Source: Tunturiibacter gelidiferens
GTDB taxonomy: Bacteria; Acidobacteriota; Terriglobia; Terriglobales; Acidobacteriaceae
NCBI RefSeq assembly: GCF_013410115.1
Contig: NZ_JACCCV010000002.1
Span: forward strand, 682,001 to 746,000
Reading direction: 5' to 3'
DNA length: 64,000 nucleotides
The position numbers and the translations under genes are program-made. Of this stretch, positions 55,024 through 64,000 are shown piece after piece (position 1 is the first letter of the stretch; each line of letters opens with the position of its first letter). The notes below the pieces were generated by a model that ran no database searches, was not told the DNA's origin, and saw only the letters and a list, made by a program, of their open reading frames with translations.

Positions 55024-58000
55024 CTAGAAGTTGTACTTGATTGCGAGCAATAGGGTGCGTTGTGTGTACTTCGCGTCGGTGATGCCACGGTCGACATTAG
55101 AGACCTGAGACGCGAAGGAACTGTTATTCGGAGTTTGAAGCTTTAGTGTCACCAGATCCGAGGTGCTGTAGCCAGGCAGCGGATGATTGAGGAAGTTGAA
55201 CGCCGATCCACGAATCTGCAGGGCCTGATGCTCAGTGACGTGGAAACTCTTGTAAATGCCGAGATCGGAGTCGAAGTAGGACGGGCCGCTGAGATACGGG
55301 GCCTGACGGTCTCCCACCTGCCCGATCTGTGGCGCGGTGAAGCAATCGAGGTTGACGTGCTGATTGTGCTTAAGGCCAGCGGTTGGATTGCAGATGGTGA
55401 CCGGGAGCACACTGTTGAATGGCGTTCCGTAGAAAGTGGATGAGCCTACGGTGTGGCCAAGCGTGGTGTTCTCGATGGTCAAGCCGAGGTTCTGGCTTGT
55501 GTTTGCCTGCAGATTTCCACCTGACTGCCAGGTAGTGGTGCCGGAGAGCGTCCACCCGTTCACAAATCCACCCGCCAGGAGATGACCGTGAATGGGCGAG
55601 CCGAGATCGAACGCATAGGAAGTGTTAACGACGTGGGGACGGTCGATGTTCAGGACGCCGTAATTGCCCGCGACGTTGAAGGCATCGACCGAGGTCGATG
55701 AGTTGCCGACGCCGCCGACGATTCCCAGCGACTTTGAGTAGGTGTAGTTGACATTGAAAGTTGCACGGCCCGTCTGGCGAAGCAGACTGACCTGGGCTCC
55801 GTTATAGTTCGCATAACCCGAGTGGGTGTTGACCGAGATTGCGTTGGTGCCGTAGCCCTTGTAGTAGGGGAAATAGTCCGCGATGTTGGGAACGTTCTCA
55901 GGATCAACCGGAGCAGGTGCGCCGGTGACGGGATCTGGTTTGAAAAGTCCGCCGACCGGAACCTTGTTCTGGTTGACGAAGCTGGTGCCGCCTACACCGG
56001 AGCCGCCGCTCTGTCCACCCATGAGGATGTTCTGAGTTTGATTGCCGACATAGGCGACCTCCAGCAGCATATTGCGCGGGATGCGCTGCGAGATGGTCAG
56101 GTTGTAGGCATAGGTTACGCCCACCTTGTCGTCGGCCTGGTCGGTAGCGTAAACGCTCGAAGGCAGTGAACCAAGCGACGCCGAGTTTGAACCGAGGGCT
56201 GCAATCTCCTTGAGGGTGATTGCTTGGTTATTGCTGGAGTTGTACGTCTTGACCCCGAGTGATGTCTGGAGCGGACCAGCATAGTCGTTGTACTGATCGT
56301 TCCAGCGATAGGCCGCCCAGCCGCCGCGCACAACAGTCTCACCGTTGCCTCTAACGTCATAGGCTAATCCGAGGCGAGGCTCGAAGAAGATCGTCTGTAC
56401 TGGAGATCCTCCGTTAGGGACGGCCCCATCGATAGCATGCCAATAGACACCAGGATAGATCTTGCCTGTGCTGACGTCGGCAGCGTAGCGATTGGGCTCC
56501 CACACTGCAAGACCCGTACCTGTGTTGTCCTGCCATCGACCGAGGTGTTCGAGGCGAAGTCCGAGGTTGAGCGTCAGGTGGCGGGTCGTCTTCCAGTTAT
56601 CCAGGAAATAGCCGGCACCGGTGGTATAGGCCATGTCGTCGGTGGGATTACTATTATTCTGCGTATAGCCGCTGGTGATGCCCATCAGAAAGTTTGCCAG
56701 CGGATTGACCGTGCCTATGGTCAGGCCGGTGACCTGATCGGTCTTTGCCCCACTTGCAAACGAGAGCGACCCGTTGGGAGAGCCGTAGGTCTCCTGCTTA
56801 TTACCTGACCGGCTCCAGTAGCCACCCATCTTAAAAGTATGTGTTCTGTAGACGAACGTGACGTCATCGGCCACAGACGGGGCCTTCTTGTTGGTGTTGT
56901 AGACTCCGCCATTTCCAAACAGGTCTGGTTGTGAAATGTCGGGTAACGTACGGGCTCCCGGCGAGTTAATTGACGGCACAAGCTCGGAGGCGTTGTTGTA
57001 AACGGTGCCGTAGGGATAGCCGAGGGTAGAGATATCCATCGCCTTCAGGTTGCTGGCGGAGAACGGATTGTCCAGCCAGCCCACGGCGACGCGTAATTCG
57101 TTGGTCGCCGCGGAGTTAAACACATGAATGTAGCTGCCGCTCAACACGTGAGAGTGAACGGCGCTTACGAGCGGACCACCAGGATAGGCGACGGCATTGG
57201 AAGGGGTGTAATAGATATGCGCCAGGCTGGTCTCGGAGTCGCTGCCATATTGGTAGCTCACAAACAACTTGTTTTTGTCGCTGAGATTGTAGTCCACGCG
57301 GCCGCGGTAGATATATCCATTGTGGACGTTGGTCGTCTGCAGAAAGTAGTTGTAACCGCTGCCGTTGCTCGAGGGATTCGTATTGGGCTGGGGAAAGAGC
57401 TTCAGTAACGCCAGCGCACCTGGATCGAGATACTGCGTAGGAATCTGCGTGCCGCTCAGCTTTGTTCCATCCGGAGCGTATCCGCCGTTCAGTGACTGAC
57501 AGAAATCGTTTCCTGTGCTCGTAGCGCAGAGTGCTGCGTTGTCCGGATCGCTGAGGCTGAAGTTGCCGGCGCGCATGGCCGGGGTCGGCACATAGGAGGT
57601 TAAGGGTGAGGCTGCTGGGAGTGTCTGACGAAAATCTTCGAACCCAGCCCAGAAAAGCAGTTTGCGGCTGTAATTGAAGTTGGTGTGAGGAATCAGGATG
57701 GGGCCGCCCACGCTGCCGCCCGGATAGTAGTAAGAGGCTTCCGGCCGTGCGGTTGGAGTTGTGCTGTGCTTGTCTTGCCAGGTATTGGCGTTCAGCACAC
57801 TGTTACGCGCGTAGAAATACCCCTGACCGTGGAACTCTGACGAACCGGAGCGGCTGATCACGTTGATGACGACGGGGCCCTGGGCCGCATCGGCGCCGAA
57901 GTTGGAGGTCTGAACCTTAACCTCCTGGGTCATATCCGGGTTCACAGTTGCGATCGACCAGCAGGCACAGCCGGGATCGATGATGCTCGCGCCGTCCAAC

Positions 58001-58650
58001 AGATAGGCTGTGCCTCCGCGATAGGGAGCACCATTGGTGTTAAGGCCTACTCCAACCGCAGAGCCTGAAGACCCGTTATCGCTGAAGTCGAAGCCAGGGC
58101 CGTTGCCCGTGCCACTCGCGGTTGTCGTGGTTCCAGGGAGAATTTTTAGTAATTCAGAGAGGTTGCGGCTCTCAATAGGAAGCCTCTCTATGTCCCTGGC
58201 GGTCAATAGCGCCGAGCGCTCGCCGGAGTCCTGGGGGGCGATCTCGTTGGCAGCGCTCTCTACAGTGACCGTGTCTGTACTGCCACCGACAGTGAGGCTG
58301 AGGTTGTTGAGATTGCGAACGTCTCCCGGGTCGACCGTCACATTATCCTGACGGAATCCGCGGAAACCAGGCGCCGCAATCTGCACCGTGTAGGTCCCTG
58401 GGATAACACCAGCGAAGGTGAAATAGCCGGAGGCGTTGGAAGTCACGTTGCGCTTGTCTCTGCTTGCCGTGTTGGTGAGGCTGACCGTGGCTCCCGGGAT
58501 GACGGCGCCGGTCGTATCGACGACGTTGCCCGAGAGACTGGCAGTAGTCTGCGCCTGCAGATGTGTAGCTGTGCCGAGCAAGCTGACGGTCAGGAATAGG
58601 AGTAAAGCGAGTCTCCTTTTGAGTTGAAGGTTAGACATTGTGTAAAGCAT
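55024..58650 (-). CDS. TonB-dependent receptor with carboxypeptidase-regulatory N-terminal domain
   Basis: This is a 1208-aa outer membrane protein. A signal peptide (LLLFLTVSLLGTATHLQAQ) is followed by a CarboxypepD_reg-like domain (ASLSGNVVDTTGAVIPGATV, YFTFAGVIPGTYTVQIAAPG), a plug (LLKILPG, AYLLDGASIIDPG) and a beta-barrel ending LLLAIKYNF with the terminal Phe. This is the acidobacterial Oar-like design. GAGGCCGCACC precedes the ATG. As first gene of the minus-strand operon with GH3 and GH31, it should bind or import the oligosaccharide; no SusD partner is seen. Confidence 0.9.
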   Translation of the reverse strand: MLYTMSNLQLKRRLALLLFLTVSLLGTATHLQAQTTASLSGNVVDTTGAVIPGATVSLTNTASRDKRNVTSNASGYFTFAGVIPGTYTVQIAAPGFRGFRQDNVTVDPGDVRNLNNLSLTVGGSTDTVTVESAANEIAPQDSGERSALLTARDIERLPIESRNLSELLKILPGTTTTASGTGNGPGFDFSDNGSSGSAVGVGLNTNGAPYRGGTAYLLDGASIIDPGCACWSIATVNPDMTQEVKVQTSNFGADAAQGPVVINVISRSGSSEFHGQGYFYARNSVLNANTWQDKHSTTPTARPEASYYYPGGSVGGPILIPHTNFNYSRKLLFWAGFEDFRQTLPAASPLTSYVPTPAMRAGNFSLSDPDNAALCATSTGNDFCQSLNGGYAPDGTKLSGTQIPTQYLDPGALALLKLFPQPNTNPSSNGSGYNYFLQTTNVHNGYIYRGRVDYNLSDKNKLFVSYQYGSDSETSLAHIYYTPSNAVAYPGGPLVSAVHSHVLSGSYIHVFNSAATNELRVAVGWLDNPFSASNLKAMDISTLGYPYGTVYNNASELVPSINSPGARTLPDISQPDLFGNGGVYNTNKKAPSVADDVTFVYRTHTFKMGGYWSRSGNKQETYGSPNGSLSFASGAKTDQVTGLTIGTVNPLANFLMGITSGYTQNNSNPTDDMAYTTGAGYFLDNWKTTRHLTLNLGLRLEHLGRWQDNTGTGLAVWEPNRYAADVSTGKIYPGVYWHAIDGAVPNGGSPVQTIFFEPRLGLAYDVRGNGETVVRGGWAAYRWNDQYNDYAGPLQTSLGVKTYNSSNNQAITLKEIAALGSNSASLGSLPSSVYATDQADDKVGVTYAYNLTISQRIPRNMLLEVAYVGNQTQNILMGGQSGGSGVGGTSFVNQNKVPVGGLFKPDPVTGAPAPVDPENVPNIADYFPYYKGYGTNAISVNTHSGYANYNGAQVSLLRQTGRATFNVNYTYSKSLGIVGGVGNSSTSVDAFNVAGNYGVLNIDRPHVVNTSYAFDLGSPIHGHLLAGGFVNGWTLSGTTTWQSGGNLQANTSQNLGLTIENTTLGHTVGSSTFYGTPFNSVLPVTICNPTAGLKHNQHVNLDCFTAPQIGQVGDRQAPYLSGPSYFDSDLGIYKSFHVTEHQALQIRGSAFNFLNHPLPGYSTSDLVTLKLQTPNNSSFASQVSNVDRGITDAKYTQRTLLLAIKYNF

Positions 58651-58959
58651 GGTGCGGCCTCTTTCACTTGATTTTTTTGTGACCCGAACTAATTGTTGTT
58701 GGGTAGCTCTCTGTCAGGGAATAGATTTAGTCTTGTACGAAATCGAAATGAGCATAGTACACGCAAACAAAAACAGTCAACTATGAAATTAAAAAGATGA
58801 AAAACCGCTCTTTTGTCGGTTTTCGAGGGATCAAGGAGCTTTAATGGGCAGCAAGCGCGAAACGAAGCACGCATGGACTGAGCGTGTCTAGATATATTGT
58901 TACGGCAATGGACTTTCAGAAACTTGGCCACTTGCAGGAACATTGCAAGTAGGGAATAA
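58651..58959. other. Upstream region of the TonB receptor
   Basis: It is AT-richer than its surroundings, with no gene. It should hold the promoter of the TonB-GH3-GH31 operon; no clear -35/-10 pair or dyad was identified. Confidence 0.4.
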
Positions 58960-59472
58960 AGAATAAATAAAGGGGTCTACAACCGTCAGGCGGAGTCGCA
59001 GGGTGTTTCAGCGCGAAGCTCAGAATTACCGTGACTAATATGACCGCCATCCCTGTTGAGGGGTCGAGGCCGTGCTTGGCCCTTGGTCTGTTCATTGATT
59101 GGCCCATCAGAGAACCGATCCAGCCAGGAGCCCATCCGAAGACGCCTGCACCAAACAGCGCTACGAAGAGGCCTGGGATGGCGTCTTCGAAAACGACCAC
59201 TCATGATCCGAATTTGGCGAAGATCAGCCGAAACAGATGACCGCATAAACCGCAAAAGTCTTGAAAGTTCCCGTGAGCGTTTGAGCACCGGAAAAGTCCA
59301 TCGTGCCTTGCGCGTGAACTATGCTCGTAAATGCCAATGCGAGTGACGCGGGCGGCGTGTGCAAACCCGCGCTGGTATATGGCGTGAAGTTTGAGGTTGA
59401 CGAGGTGAGTGGTCGGATTAGTGGAGGCAACCAGAGTCGAAGGGTTGTGACTCTGACGGTTCTTATGGCCAA
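58960..59472 (-). pseudogene. TrbC/VirB2-like conjugation pilin, frameshifted
   Basis: The frame starts MAIRTVRVTTLRLWLPPLIR with a leader ending FTSIVHAQ, followed by GTMDFSGAQTLTGTFKTFAV and YAVICFG, then a stop. Downstream, in a second frame, RIMSGRF appears, and in a third EDAIPGLFVALFGAGVFGWA, then PGWIGSLMGQSM. Together these read like an acidobacterial TrbC/VirB2 pilin: leader, FSGA start, two membrane helices with RMMSGRFxDAIPGLFG between. At least two frame breaks prevent expression. No other type IV secretion gene is in the window. Confidence 0.68.
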
Positions 59473-59768
59473 CCTATGCTGAGGTCCAAGCCAGCTTCAT
59501 CTAACCGTTTGTGCCGATTTTTGCTCCCGTTTCGAGGTTGTCGTCCCCGAAATGGAAGCATCCTATTAGGACATCCCTTCGATCACTGTCTTTGTTCCCC
59601 ACTCTGCCGACTGCCGCCACTCGCTGACCAGAAGAGCCGGAACAATCGTCGCAGTTCAAGCCGCTGCCCCCTTCTACCCTGTTGAGTCTCTAACAATGAA
59701 GGTAGGGGCGGTCCGACGATTGAGCGAGCTATCGAATTCAGGGTCTATGATTCCGACTATCCTTTGCT

Positions 59769-61505
59769 TTACGGGACCCTCTGAACGTATAGAGTGCGAT
59801 TGTGAGAAGGTAACCACGCCTGAAAGGAAACAGGCGCAAAAGATGACGTTTCATAGCACGTTGATTGGTCGTACGCCAAAGCATAGTGAATATTCAACGA
59901 CGGCATGAGGCCTGAAAACCAGGATTGACATGCCGGCGAAAGACCTTGCCGCATTGGATGAATCTTGTAAGCTCCTGTTGGAACCATCAACCGAGAATCG
60001 TTGACATAACGAGAATTCTCGAGTTCTGTCCAGGCGTCGTATTCAAATCCAGCACGAATCTCACTTCTAGTCACACCCGTGGACAGCACTTCGTTTGTGA
60101 TTGCCAACACCGCACGATCTCTGGCATACAAGTCGTGAAGTTCAGCAACACCAAAGGTTCCAAACATCAGAATTAAAGCCACGGTCAACAACGGTAGACG
60201 ACCACCGACTCTCTCCTCATATAACCTCAAAAGACCCACTACGGCCACAAAGATCAAGGGAATCAGGTATCTGTCGAAGATGTTTGTCCTTGTCACGAGC
60301 AATACGATGTAGGCCATGGTAAATGGACCAAACATCGCAAACGTACTACTCCATGTGAATGTCGCTTTGCCTTTCCAATGCGGGCGTTGAATTTTGGAAA
60401 CGTTAAGTAGAAACAGAATGAAACCCGAGAGAGCAGCAAGGGTTAGCAGAGTGAGCACCATACGACAGTCATAAGGAAGTACATCCGGCTGTACACCAAG
60501 AATCCCAGATCCGCTGGTCAATCCTCTGTTTATAACGGTGCTGCTAGTGAACTCAAGTTCGAAGCTAATCTGCTTGCTGAAAATCAAACCGAGAAGCCCC
60601 ACCACTGCAAAGGCACTTAATAGGGCAGTAGCTTCAAAACGCGTTAGCCGATCGCGAAAGGGCAGCTTGACTATGAAGGCGGTGATAATTGGAAGGACGA
60701 AGAAACAGATAGCTAGGCTATTACGCAGCACTATGTTCTTCAGCACACCGCCTACTCGTCCGTGCGGCATGTGTACGAGCGCATCGGTAAGTGAGTAAGG
60801 TTGGTGGCGGAACCAGTACATACTCCATCCGATCATTCCGACACTGATGAGCCACAACGCAGCTGCCACTATCGGAATGCCAGCCCTTCTCCGAAGATGC
60901 CATGCTACGGAAGGAACCATTACCAGAGCCCCAAGCCAAGCTAACTGGCGGACAGTCCCACCAACTGCATTTGATAGCGCTGCAAACACGAGCCATCCAA
61001 TCGCCTTCCGCGTCGTGCTTGCCTGAATCGCGCGTGCGCAACTGTAGAAACAAAGAACTATACAGAAAAACCCCGGGACGTCGGACATAAAGCTAAAGGC
61101 CACTGACAAAAACACTGGTGACAGCGCAATCATCAGAGCGCCGACCGTAGCGTTCCACTCGTTCACTCCTAAGCGAACGAGAAGGCGTTGAGCCAACATG
61201 ATCGTCGCTACCGCAACAACTAGTACGGAGACCCTAGCAATAAAAAAAGAAAATCCGAATATCTTGAAGAAGAGTGCGCCGAGGTACAGTTGCCAACCCA
61301 GCATAGCGGCCGACCATCCGTTATAAACAACGTGCCCCGTATCGGCGAGTACCCGTGCGCTCCAAATGTAAGACCAATCGTCATCCAGACCCATCTCGGC
61401 TACAGGATGTGAAACAACAATCGCAAGGACAAGAAACAGACCGCACAAGGCAGGACCGAATGCAGATTTACGAATTCGCGCAAACAAAAGATTCCTCCAC
61501 CTCAT
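59769..61505 (-). CDS. PMT/GT39-like polytopic membrane glycosyltransferase
   Basis: The 578-aa protein has about 11 hydrophobic segments. It carries the GT-C hallmark after the first helix: PVAEMGLDDDWSYIWSARVL, with acidic Asp-Asp-Asp, and LGWQLYLGALFFKIFGFSFF. A C-terminal soluble part of about 120 residues follows. It should transfer a sugar from a lipid carrier on the outer face of the membrane. A TTG six codons in (61487) has a better GGAGG and could be the true start. It is only distantly like the 12190 gene and has no TPR. Confidence 0.75.
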   Translation of the reverse strand: MRWRNLLFARIRKSAFGPALCGLFLVLAIVVSHPVAEMGLDDDWSYIWSARVLADTGHVVYNGWSAAMLGWQLYLGALFFKIFGFSFFIARVSVLVVAVATIMLAQRLLVRLGVNEWNATVGALMIALSPVFLSVAFSFMSDVPGFFCIVLCFYSCARAIQASTTRKAIGWLVFAALSNAVGGTVRQLAWLGALVMVPSVAWHLRRRAGIPIVAAALWLISVGMIGWSMYWFRHQPYSLTDALVHMPHGRVGGVLKNIVLRNSLAICFFVLPIITAFIVKLPFRDRLTRFEATALLSAFAVVGLLGLIFSKQISFELEFTSSTVINRGLTSGSGILGVQPDVLPYDCRMVLTLLTLAALSGFILFLLNVSKIQRPHWKGKATFTWSSTFAMFGPFTMAYIVLLVTRTNIFDRYLIPLIFVAVVGLLRLYEERVGGRLPLLTVALILMFGTFGVAELHDLYARDRAVLAITNEVLSTGVTRSEIRAGFEYDAWTELENSRYVNDSRLMVPTGAYKIHPMRQGLSPACQSWFSGLMPSLNIHYALAYDQSTCYETSSFAPVSFQAWLPSHNRTLYVQRVP

Positions 61506-61785
61506 CTACAGGAGTTAGTAGCCCCCGTTAACAAGAGACTTTCTTGTTTATACATTGTTGGATAAGGCCGTACTCCTGGTCATATCATCCGGATTCCAAC
61601 AGACAGCCACAGTGATCGCCGCATTGAGAATCGCACTACAGGTTACGACGACGTGATACTAGTGTGGGCTTGGCAAAAATCCGAGGACGAGAATTGTTGG
61701 TACGCAGACAACGACTGCGAAAGCAGCATCACGTAGGGTAGAAAAGTTTCCTAACCCTCACCGTTTTCTACGCTGATACAATTTC

Positions 61786-62004
61786 TTAGAGATGTTCACG
61801 AAGCCAGAACTTAAATTCTCGAAGCAATAGGACTGCCACCTTCAAGGTTGGCACCGCCAGAAGCGCGCCGATCGAGACAACGAGTATCAGCAGGTTGTCA
61901 GGTATTCCTGGGAGAAAACTGCCAGTTTCGCCTGGATTTTCACCTGGAGTCGGTAACGTACGATCATCCAAAGCCAATGCGGCAAGGAACCAAAGAGTGC
62001 TCAT
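61786..62004 (-). CDS. Small membrane protein, unknown function
   Basis: The 72-aa product has a hydrophobic N-terminus (MSTLWFLAALALDD), a polar stretch rich in Pro/Gly (TLPTPGENPGETGSFLPG), and one strong membrane helix (LLILVVSIGALLAVPTLKVA) followed by a basic tail. AAGGAAG six bases before the ATG supports translation. No family is recognised. It stands alone in a gene-poor stretch. Confidence 0.5.
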   Translation of the reverse strand: MSTLWFLAALALDDRTLPTPGENPGETGSFLPGIPDNLLILVVSIGALLAVPTLKVAVLLLREFKFWLREHL

Positions 62005-62740
62005 GGCAACTTCCTTATGCTAAATGTCTCGTGCCGGATGGAGTCGCTAGATAGGGGTCTTGGCTTCGGTAGCCTGAGGTTTCGGGATACCTGAAATATA
62101 GAAGGCTGTCTTGAATGCCAGCTCCGGACTTGAGGTCCGAGCGGCAGCGAACCAGCCCCAAAGTTATACTCATTGGGTCCACGGTTACTGTATATCTTCT
62201 ATCCCAATTTCTTCCGCATGTCCAGGTTGGGCCTCGGTCTAGTAGCGGGTCTCATCCCGCGCACGGTTTGCCACGCAACTTATGGACGCGCTACTAATCA
62301 CTCTCACGGATGCAGAAGAATCGGGCAGACCACTGCTGCGGAGTCATGCGCTTGCCGTACCACGGTATCAGCATAAAGCCGTCGGTGTTCCGCTGCACCG
62401 CTAGTTTCTCGTTAGGTCTCTCCACCGTCTGCAAATCGAACGTTGAGCAGAAGAACTCCGTCAGTGCCGGAACATTTTAGGTAGTGAGGCGGTGTGATTG
62501 ATCCTCGTCACCATCACGATCTCTTTGCGACAGGCAACAGTGCCGCAGCCCCCGCCGCACCGTACGCCCTCCTTCCGCAATGAAGCAGGAGTTGTCTGCG
62601 GAAACGTTTCCGCAGCGAGCGGGGCTTACCGTACCGATCCAACTCTGCGTTCTCTGCACGATTTGGAGCCCGCCTATAGATCACATGCAGAATTTGCCCG
62701 AGTTGAAGGAGCGAAGTTTTTTATGTATGCTTCACCTGAC
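62005..62740. other. Gene-poor region before the PadR operon
   Basis: No coding sequence is supported. Small frames (62115-62297, 62498-62776 and others) lack motifs and start signals. A short inverted repeat GCGGAAACG-TTTCCGC occurs near 62597-62612. Confidence 0.4.
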
Positions 62741-62769
62741 AAAATACCTATTTTTAGAATAGGTATTTT
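62741..62769. promoter_or_regulatory. PadR operator
   Basis: AAAATACCTATT (62741-62752) and AATAGGTATTTT (62758-62769) form a perfect dyad with 12-base arms around TTTAG. TATAGT follows at 62773-62778, eight bases before the PadR ATG. Dyads of this type just before padR are typical autorepressor sites, and the short leader fits one. Confidence 0.8.
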
Positions 62770-62785
62770 GATATAGTATTCTTCC

Positions 62786-63130
62786 ATGGCGAAGAACCCC
62801 AAACATCGCGATCTTTTCCCTGGTGCGCTGGAGGTCATGATTCTTCAGTCCCTGCGACTACACCCCATGCATGGCTATGCACTCGTGAAGCATATTAAAC
62901 AGTTGTCCGACGACCTGCTGCAGGTGGAAGAAGGTTCTCTCTATCCGGCACTCCAGCGAATGCTGAAGGAAGGCTGGCTCGAAGCGGAGACCGGAGTCTC
63001 TACCAAGGGCCGCCCCACGCGCATTTATCGACTTACTGACGCGGGCATCCGCCACCTCGAGAAAGAAGTCATCAGCTTCGAAAAGATGTTCGCCGGCATC
63101 ACGCGCGTGCTCGCTGTTGCCAAGGCGTAG
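62786..63130 (+). CDS. PadR-family transcriptional repressor
   Basis: The 114-aa protein is a canonical short PadR: FPGALEVMILQSLRLHPMHG, YALVKHIKQLSDDLLQVEEG, SLYPALQRMLKEGWLEAETG, GRPTRIYRLTDAGIRHLEKE. The winged helix ends with an amphipathic helix for dimerisation. It is followed after 10 bases by an orphan ABC permease, the standard acidobacterial pair. It should repress both genes through the dyad at 62741-62769. Confidence 0.95.
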   Translation: MAKNPKHRDLFPGALEVMILQSLRLHPMHGYALVKHIKQLSDDLLQVEEGSLYPALQRMLKEGWLEAETGVSTKGRPTRIYRLTDAGIRHLEKEVISFEKMFAGITRVLAVAKA

Positions 63131-63140
63131 GAGGTCACAA

Positions 63141-64000
63141 TTGCAGTGGTTCGCTCAATTTTTCTCTCGACGCCGCCGCTATGACGATATCTCCGTTTCG
63201 ATCCAGGAACATATGGAGAACCGTATCGAGGAGTTGATGGACGACGGCATCTCGCGCAAGCAGGCAGAGCAGGAGGCGCGGCGCGAATTTGGCAACGTGG
63301 CTCTCATTGAACAGCGCAGCCGTGAAGTATGGCAATGGCCGGCGCTTGAATCCATTGTGGCCGACTTGAAGTTCACCTTCCGAAGGCTGCGGACGTCGCC
63401 GGGCTTTACCGCGACCGTTCTCCTTACGCTGGCGATCGGGATCGGGGCCAATACCGCGATCTTCAGCGTGTTGAACAGCATCCTTTTGAAGCCGTTGCCT
63501 TACCCCAATTCAGAACAGCTTGTCTCTCTATGGCTCAACGCTCCTGGCGCCGGGGGACTCGCCAACTTTTCCAACGGCCTTCAGCTCTCATCGTCGATGT
63601 ACCTCACTTTCTCTCAGCACAATCGAACGTTCGAGACAATGGGTATTTGGACGCCGGGTACGGCCAGTGTAACGGGCGTGGCTAAACCGGAAGAGGTGCG
63701 AACCGAGATCGTGAGCGACGGCGTACTCGAGACACTTAAAGTTCCTCCTGTAGCCGGCCGTTGGCTTTCTGAAGTCGATCAGGATCCGCATGGACGAAAG
63801 AGCGTGGTATTGAGCTACGGGTATTGGCAACGCCGCTTCGGCGGAGATCGCAATGTGATCGGGCGCCCTATTCAGGTCGACGCCCAGACCAGAGAGGTTG
63901 TTGGCGTGATGCCGCGCGGCTTCCGGCTCGTCGATCGTGATTTCGATCTTCTGATCCCGCTGGCGCTGGATCGCACCAATCAAAAACTCGCAGGCTTCGG
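63141..64000 (+). CDS. Orphan MacB-type ABC permease (ADOP-like), N-terminal part
   Basis: The gene starts at TTG 63141, six bases after GGAGG, and runs off the right edge (286 codons visible). It begins with a permease-prefix domain, QWFAQFFSRRRRYDDISVSI, QEHMENRIEELMDDGISRKQ and EARREFGNVALIEQ, then DLKFTFRRLRTSPGFTATVL and LTLAIGIGANTAIFSVLNSI. The MacB periplasmic domain follows (VVLSYGYWQRRFGGDRNVIG, VVGVMPRGFRL). Unlike the permease at 35561 it has the prefix domain. The substrate is unknown; the PadR gene suggests response to a toxic compound. Confidence 0.92.
   Translation, partial: MQWFAQFFSRRRRYDDISVSIQEHMENRIEELMDDGISRKQAEQEARREFGNVALIEQRSREVWQWPALESIVADLKFTFRRLRTSPGFTATVLLTLAIGIGANTAIFSVLNSILLKPLPYPNSEQLVSLWLNAPGAGGLANFSNGLQLSSSMYLTFSQHNRTFETMGIWTPGTASVTGVAKPEEVRTEIVSDGVLETLKVPPVAGRWLSEVDQDPHGRKSVVLSYGYWQRRFGGDRNVIGRPIQVDAQTREVVGVMPRGFRLVDRDFDLLIPLALDRTNQKLAGF

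Noticed and set aside
1..64000. CRISPR arrays, tRNA and rRNA genes
   Set aside because: No regularly spaced repeats, tRNA cloverleaf or rRNA-like blocks were seen apart from the tRNA-like part of tmRNA and its 3' copy.

Overview
The window looks like chromosomal DNA of an Acidobacteriota soil bacterium of the Terriglobia type (Edaphobacter/Granulicella/Terriglobus-like). This rests on family-level impressions, not a search: orphan MacB-like permeases next to a PadR regulator, very long TonB receptors with an N-terminal carboxypeptidase-regulatory domain, kinase/beta-propeller fusions paired with an ECF sigma factor, many secreted beta-propeller proteins, and a characteristic tyrosine-integrase style. 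No rRNA, tRNA or CRISPR array was seen; the one stable RNA is a complete tmRNA.

Layout. 1-7.4 kb is ordinary backbone: the start of an Ig-like/beta-propeller lipoprotein, glmU, a secreted DinB-like protein, a REC/HD-GYP response regulator, pterin-4a-carbinolamine dehydratase, a composite palindromic element (5132-5358), a PCYCHC-motif protein and a one-domain EamA transporter. At 7398-7751 lies ssrA. Its last 26 bases plus 3 more (29 bp) are repeated exactly at 34681-34709. I read this as attL/attR of a genomic island of about 27 kb (7755-34709), with a wrecked integrase just inside attL. A second wrecked integrase sits just outside attR, which suggests stacked integrations at the same tmRNA site.

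The island holds a secreted YqgE/AlgH protein, beta-propeller proteins, a PMT-type membrane glycosyltransferase with TPRs, an alpha/beta hydrolase and a translationally coupled ECF sigma factor/Ser-Thr kinase pair. It ends in a dense redox block (23.5-32.8 kb): a quinone-oxidoreductase-like MDR, an old yellow enzyme, four SDRs, a SnoaL-like protein, DUF427, two TetR regulators and one LysR, with paired palindromes in the divergent promoters. Several island genes are frameshifted or truncated, and a short repeat is scattered through the accessory DNA (11.7-38.2 kb).

34.7-38.7 kb is a graveyard: integrase remnant, an intact orphan ABC permease, a histidine-kinase tail and an IS1182-type transposase tail. 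39.1-58.7 kb is a coherent sugar locus: xylulokinase, a ROK repressor, a Na+/sugar symporter, a small membrane protein, xylose isomerase, GH42 beta-galactosidase and GH95 alpha-fucosidase, facing a TonB receptor, GH3 and GH31 on the other strand. The enzyme set matches stepwise removal of fucose, galactose, xylose and glucose from xyloglucan oligosaccharides, with xylose fed to the pentose phosphate pathway.

The right end holds a decayed conjugation pilin (TrbC/VirB2-like), a PMT-family membrane protein, a small membrane protein, and a PadR regulator with a near-ideal operator in front of a second orphan ABC permease that runs off the edge.
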